Source: Aequorivita sp. H23M31 (lineage in GTDB: Bacteria > Bacteroidota > Bacteroidia > Flavobacteriales > Flavobacteriaceae). Taken from it: DNA of 64,000 nucleotides. Position 1 is the stretch's first letter, and every line of letters begins with the position of its first letter. Position numbers and translations under genes: made by a program. Below, piece by piece: positions 45,402 through 54,291 of this stretch. The notes below the pieces were generated by a model that saw nothing but the letters and a program-made list of their open reading frames with translations, was not told the DNA's origin and did not search any database. The stretch lies in the NCBI RefSeq assembly GCF_004022485.1, contig NZ_CP034951.1, forward strand, positions 2,294,001 through 2,358,000, given 5' to 3'.

Positions 45402-45530
45402 GTGGAATTAACCGAAGCGGAAAAAGAGCTTATTGAAGCCATTAGAAATTTCAAAAAATCCCAACATAATCCATCAATTGATTTGGAATTTTGGATCAGA
45501 GAACTCTTTGAAAGGTTATTGCACGACTAA
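45402..45530 (+). CDS. Small acidic protein of unknown function
   Basis: 42 residues from GTG 45402 (VELTEAEKELIEAIRNF, then WIRELFERLLHD), mostly amphipathic helix and rich in Glu and Lys. It precedes the DUF5053 gene by 45 bp on the same strand. Short helical ORFs next to DUF5053 genes are a common flavobacterial arrangement in my recollection, but no function is known. Codon pattern and the clean helical heptads support a real gene more than chance. Confidence 0.45.
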   Translation: MELTEAEKELIEAIRNFKKSQHNPSIDLEFWIRELFERLLHD

Positions 45531-45575
45531 ATACGATTTGTATAAATATTTGGTAATACTTTCAAAAAACAAGAA

Positions 45576-45839
45576 ATGGAAACATCTGCAAAAGAAAAAA
45601 TGATACACCCTACCCAAACGAAAAAACTTTTGGAGGATATTTTATTGGAAGTCTCTTGGGCCAAAATAGCGAAACAATATTTTGGAAAATCGGCCTCTTG
45701 GATGTATAACAAGCTTTCGGAAACTGATGGAAATGGAAATATCGGAGGGTTTACCAAAGCAGAAAAAGAACAATTGCAGGGTGCTTTATACGATCTTGCC
45801 CAAAGAATTAGAAAAACTGCGGATAAATTAGAACAATGA
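45576..45839 (+). CDS. DUF5053-family protein
   Basis: 87 residues. The conserved stretch ILLEVSWAKIAKQYFGKSASWMYNKL (split here into two helices), followed by GGFTKAEKEQLQGALYDLAQRIRKTA, fits the DUF5053 family of Bacteroidota, predicted as all helical and probably with a helix-turn-helix near the SASWMYNKL part. Function unknown; DNA binding is possible. It lies 45 bp after the 42-residue gene and may share a transcript. Confidence 0.75.
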   Translation: METSAKEKMIHPTQTKKLLEDILLEVSWAKIAKQYFGKSASWMYNKLSETDGNGNIGGFTKAEKEQLQGALYDLAQRIRKTADKLEQ

Positions 45840-45893
45840 TTTCCTTGTAGATCTGTTTAATTCATATCCTTACCTCCAAGATTGTTTTAGGGG

Positions 45894-46625
45894 TTATATA
45901 CCACGCTCCTTCTTAATCTGGTCATAAGCCTCTTGCACCTTCTTGAATTTCTCTTCCCCACCTTTTCGGTGGGCCTCGTCAAGATGTTGGAGTTTATCGG
46001 GATGGTATTTTTTCGCCATTGTTCGATAGGCATCTTTAACCTGTGCATCGGTGGCATTTCGATCTATTTCCAAAATTTGGTATGCACTATCTGGATTTTT
46101 AAAGAACATCGCCTTAATGCTCTCAAAATCCTGGGAATACACACCTAAATATCCCGCCATACGGCGAATTTCATTTACCTCAGGTTCTGAAACACGTCCA
46201 TCCGCACTGGCAATGCTGAATAAAAAGTGGAGAATCTGAAGTCTGCTTTCATAACGTGTACGTTGCCTAAGTAGATTACAGATGTTTTGCGCAGAAATTT
46301 CCCGTTTTTTGATTACCTCGTTAAAAACTCGGAATGTTTCGTTGGCGCGATCCTTTCCATAAGCCTGCACAAAATACTGTCGCACATAATCCAGTTCGGA
46401 CTGGCTTACACTGCCATCCGCCTTAATAACTAAAGAAGCGAGTGATAATAAATGAAGCTCAAAATCGGCGGGAGATACTGTAGGTGAAGGACCAAAAGAA
46501 GTTTTGAAAGTCCGCGTTTTTCCGCCCATCATATTGTCGAGCAGACTCCCAAGAACAAAACCAGCTATGGCTCCAGGAAAACGAAAAAAAAGATAGCCAA
46601 TAACGGCCAGGAACCAACGAAGCAT
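45894..46625 (-). CDS. Membrane-anchored TerB-DnaJ co-chaperone (DjlA-like)
   Basis: 243 residues. One membrane helix (about 5-28, GAIAGFVLGSLLD) is followed by a TerB/DjlA helical domain (about 52-155: LLSLASLVIKADGSVSQSEL, then IASADGRVSEPEV) and a C-terminal J domain (about 175-240) with the essential HPD in YHPDK. The order matches E. coli DjlA: anchor, TerB-like, J domain. It should recruit DnaK to the membrane. No djlA-linked operon partner is nearby. Confidence 0.93.
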   Translation of the reverse strand: MLRWFLAVIGYLFFRFPGAIAGFVLGSLLDNMMGGKTRTFKTSFGPSPTVSPADFELHLLSLASLVIKADGSVSQSELDYVRQYFVQAYGKDRANETFRVFNEVIKKREISAQNICNLLRQRTRYESRLQILHFLFSIASADGRVSEPEVNEIRRMAGYLGVYSQDFESIKAMFFKNPDSAYQILEIDRNATDAQVKDAYRTMAKKYHPDKLQHLDEAHRKGGEEKFKKVQEAYDQIKKERGI

Positions 46626-46795
46626 AAATTTGTAATTTTTCTAATTCAGAATCGACAAAGGTAAGGCTTTTAAGAAATAAAATTAAAGCATCATTCAAAT
46701 TCACATTGAAATGTTGATTTAATTCGCGCTTAATTTTCGGTTTCTGCCTACAAATTTTTGAAACCCATTTAAAAACATTTCATTTTCAATTTTTG

Positions 46796-46803
46796 TACCT
46801 TTG
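46796..46803 (+). promoter_or_regulatory. TAnnTTTG -7 element for the bacilliredoxin gene
   Basis: TACCTTTG matches the consensus exactly, 34 bp before ATG 46838. No properly spaced TTG was found. Confidence 0.55.
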
Positions 46804-46837
46804 CGAACAAATTTAATACACTTTAAATAAGAATATT

Positions 46838-47248
46838 ATGTACCCACCAGAATTAGTAAAACCAATGCGTGAAGACCTTACCAGAGCAGGTTTTTCCGAA
46901 CTACATACTGCAAATGATGTTGAAGAAACATTGAAAAAGGGAGGAACAACCCTTATAGTAGTGAACTCAGTTTGTGGCTGTGCCGCGGCAAATGCACGTC
47001 CTGGTGCAAATATGAGTCTTCAGAATAACAAGAAACCAGACCATCTTGTTACAGTTTTTGCAGGAGTTGATAAAGAAGCTGTAGATGCTGCACGCCATCA
47101 TATGGTGCCGTTCCCTCCAAGTTCTCCATCTATGGCATTGTTTAAAAATGGCGAATTGGTTCATATGTTAGAGCGCCATCATATTGAAGGCCGCCCAGCA
47201 CAGATGATTGCCGAAAACCTAAAAAACGCATACAACGAATATTGTTAA
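46838..47248 (+). CDS. BrxA/BrxB-family bacilliredoxin
   Basis: 136 residues, a thioredoxin-fold protein of the YphP/YqiW family. The redox motif is CGC in NSVCGCAAANARPG (about residues 44-57), and PFPPSSPSMALF includes the cis-Pro loop. Bacilliredoxins take bacillithiol off proteins, and homologues are common in Bacteroidota. It is followed 13 bp on by a small membrane-protein gene on the same strand. Confidence 0.92.
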   Translation: MYPPELVKPMREDLTRAGFSELHTANDVEETLKKGGTTLIVVNSVCGCAAANARPGANMSLQNNKKPDHLVTVFAGVDKEAVDAARHHMVPFPPSSPSMALFKNGELVHMLERHHIEGRPAQMIAENLKNAYNEYC

Positions 47249-47261
47249 TCACAATTAAGTT

Positions 47262-47558
47262 GTGATACAGCTCAACAAACCATTAACGATAGTAATTGGG
47301 ATTTTAGCCCTTGGAGCCATTATCTTCAATTTATATGAAAATCCCGATGTTTCCCATTTGTTGGGAAAAGAAGTAAACAATTGGCTTTATCGAGGATTTT
47401 GGTTATTGGTTGTGGGAGTTTGTGTCTATAACTATATTGTAATTGATAGGAATACGCTGAAAAACAAATCGAAATCGAAATCGAAACTGAAATCGAAATT
47501 GTCCCGCGGCTCGGCTCTGGAACCTAAGATTCGGAGAAATGATGAAGAGCAGAAATAA
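47262..47558 (+). CDS. Small membrane protein with a repeat-derived basic tail
   Basis: 98 residues from GTG 47262. Two membrane helices (about 9-27 and 44-64) are joined by a loop. The last 35 residues (about 67-98) are a low-complexity Lys/Ser tail, KNKSKSKSKLKSKL, encoded by a GAAATC-type hexamer run at 47465-47500, and then a short stretch matching the CTCGGCTC repeat family. So the tail comes from an intergenic repeat that entered, or extended, the coding region. Function unknown. It lies 13 bp after the bacilliredoxin stop. Confidence 0.65.
   Translation: MIQLNKPLTIVIGILALGAIIFNLYENPDVSHLLGKEVNNWLYRGFWLLVVGVCVYNYIVIDRNTLKNKSKSKSKLKSKLSRGSALEPKIRRNDEEQK
47465..47500 (+). repeat. GAAATC hexamer run inside a gene
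   Basis: Five consecutive near-perfect units (GAAATC, GAAATC, GAAACT, GAAATC, GAAATT, from 47471) code for alternating Lys-Ser in the membrane protein at 47262. The same hexamer is intergenic at 4605 and 16088. Confidence 0.85.
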
Positions 47559-47604
47559 TGGATCAATACGTTTTTCAATAATATAAATTTAAACACGTAC
47601 TTAG

Positions 47605-47640
47605 GAAAACCGTCTTTTTTAAAGGCGGTTTTCTTATTTT
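47605..47640 (+). terminator. Intrinsic terminator
   Basis: Stem GAAAACCG/CGGTTTTC with a 13-nt loop followed by TTATTTTT, 47 bp past the small membrane protein and 10 bp before plsC. Confidence 0.75.
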
Positions 47641-47649
47641 TGAAACCGA

Positions 47650-48393
47650 ATGAAAGCACTCTCAAAATTAATAAGTTACCCATTTTCAATCGTTTTCTAC
47701 CTCGTTTTTGGGTTGACCATCATTGTGTTTCATGCTATCCAGTGGATTTGTTTTAATCTATTTGGATATCAGGCGCACAAGAAAAGCGTGGATTACTTCA
47801 ATTGGTCGTTGATGCGCTGCTTGAATTTATTGGGAACTACATTCCACGCAAAAGTAGATACCAACATTCCCAATAACGTTCCTATTATTATAGTTTCCAA
47901 CCACCAAAGTATGTGGGATATTCCTCCCATAAGTTGGTATTTGAGAAGGTACCATCCCAAGTTTATTTCAAAAGTAGAATTGGGAAAAGGCATTCCTTCC
48001 ATTTCTTACAATCTAAAATATGGAGGCTCTATTTTAATCGACAGAAAAAACCCCCGACAGGCAATTGTTGAAATGGTGAAGTTTTCGAAATATCTTCAGA
48101 AGTACAATCGCAGTGGAGTTATTTTCCCCGAAGGAACACGGAGTAAGACCGGAGTACCGAAACCTTTTAAAAGAACAGGCCTACAAACGCTTTTCAAGAA
48201 AGTGCCAGATGGATATGTTATTCCGGTCAGCATTAACAACAGTTGGAAGCTTCAACGATGGGGAATGTTTCCAGTACAATTGGGTGTACGTTTTGAGTTT
48301 ATCGCCCATCCCGCAATAAAAATTGCCGATTATGAAGTTGAGGTTTTGATTGATAGGGTTGAGGAGATTGTAGTTTCAAAAATTCATAAATAA
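47650..48393 (+). CDS. plsC: 1-acyl-sn-glycerol-3-phosphate acyltransferase (PlsC)
   Basis: 247 residues. N-terminal membrane helix (about 10-35), then the acyltransferase block I NHQSMWD (H-x4-D), block II LIDRKNPRQA, block III FPEGTRSK and block IV IPVSINNSW. It transfers an acyl chain to lysophosphatidic acid at the inner membrane in phospholipid synthesis. Its stop overlaps the start of the HD-domain gene (TAATG), so the two are translationally coupled. Confidence 0.93.
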   Translation: MKALSKLISYPFSIVFYLVFGLTIIVFHAIQWICFNLFGYQAHKKSVDYFNWSLMRCLNLLGTTFHAKVDTNIPNNVPIIIVSNHQSMWDIPPISWYLRRYHPKFISKVELGKGIPSISYNLKYGGSILIDRKNPRQAIVEMVKFSKYLQKYNRSGVIFPEGTRSKTGVPKPFKRTGLQTLFKKVPDGYVIPVSINNSWKLQRWGMFPVQLGVRFEFIAHPAIKIADYEVEVLIDRVEEIVVSKIHK

Positions 48394-49055
48394 TGGTATC
48401 ATTTTCTTCAGAAGAAATAATCCAAAACACAATCAACTTTGTCAAAAAAGAACTGAAAGATGCCGAAGGCGGACACGATTGGTTTCATATTGAGCGTGTT
48501 TTTAAAAATGCGCTCCTTATTTCAAAAAACGAAGATGTTGATTTAACTGTAGTTTCTTTAGGAGCTTTGCTTCACGATATTGCAGATTATAAATTTCACG
48601 ATGGCGATGAAACGGTGGGACCTTCAAAAGCACGCAAATTTCTTCAATCACAGAATCTTTCCGAAGAAAAAATGGAGCACGTTGTAAACATTATTGAAAA
48701 CGTTTCATTTAAAGGTGGAAATATGGAGCAACGTTTTCATTCCAAAGAACTGGATGTAGTTCAGGATGCCGATAGGCTTGATGCCATTGGAGCCATAGGA
48801 ATTGCTCGGACATTTAATTATGGCGGATTTAAAAACCGAAAGATGTACGATCCGGAAATTAAGCCTAATCTAAATATGACCCCGGAAGAATACAAAAATT
48901 CTGATGCTCCTACTATTAATCATTTTTATGAAAAATTGCTTCTTCTAAAAGATAACATGAACACCCACACTGGGCGAGAAATTGCAGAGGATCGGCATTG
49001 GTTTATGGAAAAATTCCTCGAGCAATTTTATACTGAATGGGAAGGAAGGAAATAA
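48393..49055 (+). CDS. HD-domain phosphohydrolase
   Basis: 220 residues. An HD-superfamily domain with H...HD...D spacing: GHDWFHIERV (first His pair), LGALLHDIADYKF (HD) and QDADRLDAIGAIG (last Asp). This is the YedJ/YpgQ-type subfamily of HD hydrolases, probably acting on nucleotides or pyrophosphate, in the cytosol. It is coupled to plsC. No other domain is present. Confidence 0.88.
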   Translation: MVSFSSEEIIQNTINFVKKELKDAEGGHDWFHIERVFKNALLISKNEDVDLTVVSLGALLHDIADYKFHDGDETVGPSKARKFLQSQNLSEEKMEHVVNIIENVSFKGGNMEQRFHSKELDVVQDADRLDAIGAIGIARTFNYGGFKNRKMYDPEIKPNLNMTPEEYKNSDAPTINHFYEKLLLLKDNMNTHTGREIAEDRHWFMEKFLEQFYTEWEGRK

Positions 49056-49125
49056 ACCCTGTGCTCTCTGTGCCTTCGCGGTTATTTTTTTACCACAGAG
49101 CCACAAAGGACACAAAGAAAAAAAC
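49055..49125. repeat. Palindromic repeat, CTCTGTGCCTTCGCGG type
   Basis: An inverted repeat with arms around CTCTGTGCCTTCGCGGTTA and CCACAGAGCCACAAAGG; a member of the family also at 51116-51256 and 54591-55377. It begins directly after the HD-domain gene's stop. Confidence 0.75.
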
Positions 49126-49213
49126 TAGCAAAGCCATGCCTGGAGAGGTTTTAGTCTTATATCAAAAGGTTCAAGACCGAACTAAATACCTGAATAGAGA
49201 TCATCATGAAGAT

Positions 49214-51000
49214 TTATTCCCTTATAAACTTTTTTGTTACGGTTTTCCCGTTACCTGTCATTTGCGCCAAATATAGGCCGGTTTTAAGGTCGGAAATACT
49301 AAAACTGGGGGTAGCCACTTCTTTCAACAGTATTCCCTGAGCAGAAAAGATTTTCACATTCCCAACATTCTCATAGGAAAAAATATTTACAATATCCCGA
49401 GCGGGATTTGGGAATAAAACTAAGTCTGAAAATGCAAATTCTCTTGTACTCAATTGGCAGTCTTCATTATAAATTGCCATTTCGTCTTTGCACCAACCTT
49501 GGTTAGCAGGAATGTCACAAACTTGTGTAATGGCAAAATCTTCATCATCCACCTGAATGCAAGAAAGATTCGGATTATCAAATGCATACATTTTAGTTAT
49601 TTCAAAATTGAAACCATTTTTGATGTTCAAACTTTCCAAAACATTTTCCGAACAGTCCAAAGTTATTAAACTGGGATTTTGCGAAGCATCGAGACTTGCA
49701 ATTTGATTATTGGAGACATTTACGTTTTCCAGACTAAAATTGTTAGATAAATTTAAATCCGAAATAATATTATTACTACAATCCAGATCAACTAAAACGG
49801 TGTTGGCATCAACATTTAATTCGGTAAATAAATTTGAATCAACTTTTAGATTTAGTAAACCCACATAACGGGAAACATCCAATTGAGAGATATTATTGGA
49901 ATCACATTCTATTATTCGCAGACCGTTGGATTCTACAATATTTAAATTTGAGATATCATTATCGCTGCAATAAAGGTCAAATAAAAAGCGGTGAAAGATT
50001 AGGGTAAGTTCAGTCAAGTTGTTATCACTTACATTTAAATTAATCAGAAGTATATTTTGGGATAAATCCAGATTGGAAAGATTGTTTGATTTACAATTCA
50101 GATGTCCAAGACCGATTATGTTGGATACATTTAATTCCGAAATAGCGTTTTCACTACAATTTATTTCCTGCAAATTTGGACTTTGTGTAAGGTTTAAAAC
50201 TTCAATTTGGTTTGATTCGCAATTTAAAGTGTTCAACTCCGGGTTATTCGAAATTTCCAAACTTATCAATTGGTTTGAATTACATATTAAATCATATAGT
50301 TGTGGAGAATTGGAAACATCAATGGTTGAAACTTGATTATTGGAAAAGTTCAACTCAATCAATTGTAGATTTTGCGAAACATCAAGCGAGGTTAATGCAT
50401 TGTTTTCACAAATTAAGTAAGCCAAACTAGTATTTTGGGATACATCCAAAGTTCCAATTGGATTATTTGAAGATTTCAATGTTCTTAGAATTAAATTTGC
50501 CGAAACGTCCAACTCAGAAATCAAGTTATCCCTGCAGTCGATATAATAAAATTGAGGATTTTGCGAAAGGTCCATTGAAGTTATTTGATTGTTCGGCATT
50601 TTAACCAGGCCAGGTTTGAGTTTTGGGTTATATCCAATGCAGAAAGTTGATTGTCTTCACAAGTTAATTGCTCTAGCTGTGTCAAGTTGGTTATCTCTAA
50701 AGATTGAATTTGATTTTTTTCGCATCGTAATTTTTGAAGGTTCAAAAATTCTTCTATTCCCACCAAAGAAGCAATGTTTCGATTTTCAACTATTAGTCTA
50801 AGCACAGCCAAGGCCTCAGAAATTTGAATTTCTCCATCATTATTTAAATCAGCATCCGCATCTCCACTGCCGTTTCCATCAATGTCCACCACATTCTCAT
50901 TAACCAAAGCATTTTTAAAGTTTGCATCTGGGATATTCACTATCTGTGATTCCGCAGATAGAAAAAATATGAGAAATAATAAAAATAGAGATGATTTCAT
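49214..51000 (-). pseudogene. Leucine-rich-repeat T9SS protein, frameshifted
   Basis: Two overlapping frames: 51000-50581 (signal peptide; an EF-hand-like loop DLNNDGEIQISEA near residue 52; first LRRs) and 50599-49214 (about 16 further LRRs and a T9SS sorting domain, LFPNPARDIVNI to KKFIRE). The first frame ends LKCRTIK; the second resumes NNQITSMDLS, so one base is missing near 50590-50605 (TGCCGAACAAT where TGC GAA AAC AAT would fit). Repaired, the protein is about 595 residues with LxCxxNxLxxLDVSxNxxL repeats of about 21 residues. It would be a surface or secreted binding protein. Either a pseudogene or a sequencing error. Confidence 0.85.
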
Positions 51001-51115
51001 AAGACGCTAGTCTAGAAATAATTATAGATACAAGGTAGAATATTTTTGGTTTCTATCACTTTTCCATAGCAATTTCCTTAAATTTTTTTTCGAAGACTTT
51101 TAATCTTGAAAACTT

Positions 51116-51290
51116 AAACCTCTGTGACCTCTGTGTCTCCGTGGTTTTCTTTTCATCACAAAGGCACGGAGAACACAGAGAATTGACGAAAATCTCTACG
51201 TCCTTCGCGACTTTGCGGTTAGTTTTGCACCGCAGAGCCGCAGTGAACGCAAAGAAAAACCTATCAAACTTTACGGTTGATAGGTTTTTT
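51116..51290. repeat. Two palindromic repeats and a terminator
   Basis: Two tandem elements (about 51116-51180 and 51181-51255) of the same CTCTGTGTC...CGGTT / ACCGCAGAG palindrome family. At 51256-51290 follows a terminator hairpin, AAAACCTATCAA/TTGATAGGTTTT, with T runs on both strands; it ends transcription of the S9 peptidase gene (minus strand). Confidence 0.75.
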
Positions 51291-51348
51291 TAGTCTTACG
51301 TCCTAAAGCGACCTGTACTGAGCGAAGTCGAAGTAAGCGGTCTTACAT

Positions 51349-53619
51349 CTATTTCAAATGCTCCGCAAGAAAGCCCATCATCGCCTTATAAAAATCCAGC
51401 CTGTTTTCTTCTTTTGCAAAGCCGTGGCCTTCATCGTATTTCACCATATAAGGCACTTCAACTCCACGTTTTCGTAAGCTTTCTACAATCTGATCAGCTT
51501 CGTCAATGTTCACCCGCGGATCGTTTGCGCCTTGAACCACGAACAATGGTTTTTTGATTTTGTCAACGTGCAGGGCGGGAGACACTTCATCCATAATAGC
51601 TTTTTCTTCAGGAATTGTTGGGTTGTACCAAATTTTGTAAAGCAAAGCTTTGTATTTTTCCCAGTATGGAGGAATGGTTTCCATAAACGTGTGCAGGTTG
51701 CTCACGCCCACATAATCAACCCCACAGGCATATAGATCGGGGGTTTTTGTCATTCCGCGCAAAACGGCATATCCACCGTGGCTTCCACCGTAAATAGCGA
51801 TTTTGTTTTTATCGACCCATCCTTGTTTTATTACGTAGTCAATTCCATCTTCCACATCGTCCATTGCCTTTCTACCAATTTGTCCAAATCCAGCTTTTAA
51901 AAATCCCTTACCATAGCCTCCCGAAATCCTAAAATTTACTTGAAGCGTAGCATATCCGCGGCTTGCAAACAACTGTCCTTCTGGGTTAAAGCCCCACCCA
52001 TCGCGAACGCCCTGGGGCCCTCCGTGAGGATTGACTATTAACGGCAGTTTTTGTCCTTTTTTATAACCTTGTGGTAAAGTGATATAACCGTGAAGGGTTA
52101 ATCCATCCCTACTCTTAAAAGTAATCGGCTTCATTGTAGCCATATCTTCTGCCATCAGGTTTGGCAGCAATTTGTATAGCAAGGTTACCGTATCTTTTTC
52201 AACATCATACAAATAATATTCGCCCACAATTTTATCGCTGGTAAGAACTACCAAATACTTGGATTCATCATCCGTTTTTCCCTGGGTAAAGAACTGCTGA
52301 TCCCCAAACTCCTTTTTTAGTCGGGCATAGATTTTCTTGTAGGTATCGCTTACCGGCACAACCTCGGTTTTTTCACCTTGGTAATAGTAGAAATCTATTT
52401 CGTAGTTACGTTTTCTGGAAAGTGAAAGTCCCGAAACATCAAACTTGTCGCTCTTAAATAGGGTTTTAATCTTTTCATTCTTTTTAAGATCGTAAAGTTG
52501 GATTTCGGCTTTGTCAGTTCCTAGATTGGACACTACATAAGCCTCATCCGGGTTTTCAGAGCGTGGATTAAATTCATCAATACCAAAGGAATCACCAAAC
52601 TCGACCACCATCATTGGTTTGAATTCCCCATCGATCTTATAGAGCATCTCGATATTTACACCGTCAACCATTCTGCCAATTCCTCGAAGATTTCCTTTTT
52701 GGTCAAAGGAATAACCAGCAACTGGTGGACTTCCTGCTTCAACAGTATATAATTTAGTTACTTCACCATCATTGATGTTTAACATATAAGGCTCTTCCTG
52801 CTGAAGATTCTCCTTGTTCATTTGGACGATAATGTGGTCATCATCATCCTTTAGCATTTCAAGAACATCAACCTTTACTCCGTCATAGGGAGTCAGTTCG
52901 TTCTTATTTGAACCATCTATATCAATTCCAAACAAATGATAGTTCTCGTCCCCGCCTTTGTCCTGTAAATAGAGAATACGGTTATCGTTTGCCCAGAAAT
53001 AGCCTCGGATCAAATCTTCTCCTTGTTTTATCAGCAATTTCTCTTTTTGGGTCGCTGTTTCCTTTAAATAAACATCCCGCTCTCCAGTATCCCTTCTTTT
53101 CATATAAGACAGATATTTTCCGTCAGGCGAGAGTTTAAACGAAAATACATCAGGCGTTTTGAAATAATCCTCTACAGTAAATTTAAACTTGCCTTTGGCT
53201 TTGGCAGCCAATTTTGCAAGCTCTTCATCCGAAGATGGCAATGCAGTATTTCCAGGTTTGGTTTTAACGGTTTTCTTCAATGTCAGCGGATATTTTTGTC
53301 CCATCTGTTCGTAGGTGCCCTCAATGGTTTCCCCAGAAACTGTCCCAGTATAAGTCAGTTGCATTTTGGCTGAGGTAATGGTGACTTTATTATCCTGTAA
53401 AACTACAGAATCGAGAGGAATATCGCTCGCTCCTTGGGCAGGAACGTCGAGAGTGGCACTAAATCCATTGTCTGTTGGGGTAATATTTACAATGAGGTCC
53501 AGTTGCATTCCCTGTACATCGAGATGGCCTTTATAGGAACCATTTAATTCTTGGGCCTTTATTGCTCCCCCAAGGAGAAACAATGTTATGGCGATTGATA
53601 ATTTCATAATGGTTGTCAT
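51349..53619 (-). CDS. S9 family serine peptidase (prolyl oligopeptidase/DPP type), exported
   Basis: 756 residues. Signal peptide (about 1-22, ending IKAQ), a lipocalin-like beta domain (about 24-115: NGSYKGHLDVQG and YEQMGQKYPLTL), a beta-propeller (about 150-500) and a C-terminal alpha/beta hydrolase. The catalytic triad is visible: Ser in YGGSHGGYAVL, Asp in QGANDPRVN and His in DEGHGFA. It cleaves oligopeptides in the periplasm or outside the cell. Start ATG 53619 is 11 bp after the stop of a 32-residue membrane peptide gene; ATG 53607 is an alternative. So the peptidase may share a transcript with three small membrane genes. Confidence 0.93.
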   Translation of the reverse strand: MTTIMKLSIAITLFLLGGAIKAQELNGSYKGHLDVQGMQLDLIVNITPTDNGFSATLDVPAQGASDIPLDSVVLQDNKVTITSAKMQLTYTGTVSGETIEGTYEQMGQKYPLTLKKTVKTKPGNTALPSSDEELAKLAAKAKGKFKFTVEDYFKTPDVFSFKLSPDGKYLSYMKRRDTGERDVYLKETATQKEKLLIKQGEDLIRGYFWANDNRILYLQDKGGDENYHLFGIDIDGSNKNELTPYDGVKVDVLEMLKDDDDHIIVQMNKENLQQEEPYMLNINDGEVTKLYTVEAGSPPVAGYSFDQKGNLRGIGRMVDGVNIEMLYKIDGEFKPMMVVEFGDSFGIDEFNPRSENPDEAYVVSNLGTDKAEIQLYDLKKNEKIKTLFKSDKFDVSGLSLSRKRNYEIDFYYYQGEKTEVVPVSDTYKKIYARLKKEFGDQQFFTQGKTDDESKYLVVLTSDKIVGEYYLYDVEKDTVTLLYKLLPNLMAEDMATMKPITFKSRDGLTLHGYITLPQGYKKGQKLPLIVNPHGGPQGVRDGWGFNPEGQLFASRGYATLQVNFRISGGYGKGFLKAGFGQIGRKAMDDVEDGIDYVIKQGWVDKNKIAIYGGSHGGYAVLRGMTKTPDLYACGVDYVGVSNLHTFMETIPPYWEKYKALLYKIWYNPTIPEEKAIMDEVSPALHVDKIKKPLFVVQGANDPRVNIDEADQIVESLRKRGVEVPYMVKYDEGHGFAKEENRLDFYKAMMGFLAEHLK

Positions 53620-53630
53620 TTTTGATTGAT

Positions 53631-53729
53631 TTAAAAGATTAGTGTTATTAAGAGATAAATAGTTACGCCTATTAAGATGCCAATGGCAAATTTTATCAGA
53701 AGAATTCGTTTTGTAGTTTGACTCTTCAT
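53631..53729 (-). CDS. Membrane micropeptide, 32 residues
   Basis: ATG 53729 to TAA 53631. Basic N-terminus (MKSQTTKRI) followed by one long hydrophobic helix (KFAIGILIGVTIYLL). It follows the other 32-residue gene after 2 bp and precedes the S9 peptidase by 11 bp. The FAIGI-x-I-G-V pattern resembles FAIGIALGF in the 103-residue protein at 53890. Not recognised as a known family; it is likely expressed, given the tight packing of four start codons. Confidence 0.5.
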   Translation of the reverse strand: MKSQTTKRILLIKFAIGILIGVTIYLLITLIF

Positions 53730-53731
53730 TA

Positions 53732-53830
53732 TTAATGATATTTAATATGAATGTAAAAAGTTGCTAAAAGGTAAACAGTAATTGCAAATACTATCGATTG
53801 GCTGATAATTTGTTTTCTAGTGATTTTCAT
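53732..53830 (-). CDS. Membrane micropeptide, 32 residues
   Basis: ATG 53830 to TAA 53732. Basic N-terminus (MKITRKQ) then one hydrophobic helix (SIVFAITVYLLATFYIHI) and a short basic end (KYH). It shares VYLL/IYLL and overall design with its 32-residue neighbour, so both may be paralogous. It lies 59 bp after the 103-residue gene. Function unknown. Confidence 0.5.
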   Translation of the reverse strand: MKITRKQIISQSIVFAITVYLLATFYIHIKYH

Positions 53831-53889
53831 AGTAGTAGGTTTTAGTGGGATTAGATTAATTAAGTTATAAGATATTGCCCTCCGTGATT

Positions 53890-54201
53890 TTACAATGTGA
53901 GGTTATTCCTGCTGACAGATTTGATTATGATGATATCCTCTTTCTCATAATTTTCAAAAGTCCATTTTAAAGAATCGTTAATTCTCTTGGCTTCTTTCAG
54001 ACTTGAAAGGTTGAAAACTTGTTTTTCTGTCATATCAAAATTGTTATTTTGATGAATAGTGCTTTCAATGGTAGCGGTCCTTTTGCTATCAGTTTTGATA
54101 AGTTTGACGAATCCGAATCCCAGTGCAATTCCGATTGCGAATCCCAAGATTGATTTTAAGACTTTTTTTCCGATGCGGATTTTTTTGTTTTGTGTTTTCA
54201 T
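53890..54201 (-). CDS. Small single-pass membrane protein, 103 residues
   Basis: Very basic N-terminus (MKTQNKKIRIGKKV), a membrane helix (about 16-34: ILGFAIGIALGFGFVKLI) and a soluble C-terminal part (about 40-103) with a helical stretch (SLKEAKRINDSLKW) and a strand-rich end (DIIIIKSVSRNNLTL). No family recognised. It is the first gene of a small cluster with two 32-residue membrane peptides and an S9 peptidase. Three palindromes at 54292-54422 lie upstream. Confidence 0.6.
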   Translation of the reverse strand: MKTQNKKIRIGKKVLKSILGFAIGIALGFGFVKLIKTDSKRTATIESTIHQNNNFDMTEKQVFNLSSLKEAKRINDSLKWTFENYEKEDIIIIKSVSRNNLTL

Positions 54202-54291
54202 AATGTTTTAGTTTTATTGTTTTGCCCAATAGTGGGTCCGGTTAATTTGATGAGACAAATGAACAACACAAAACACCTATATAAAAGAGAA

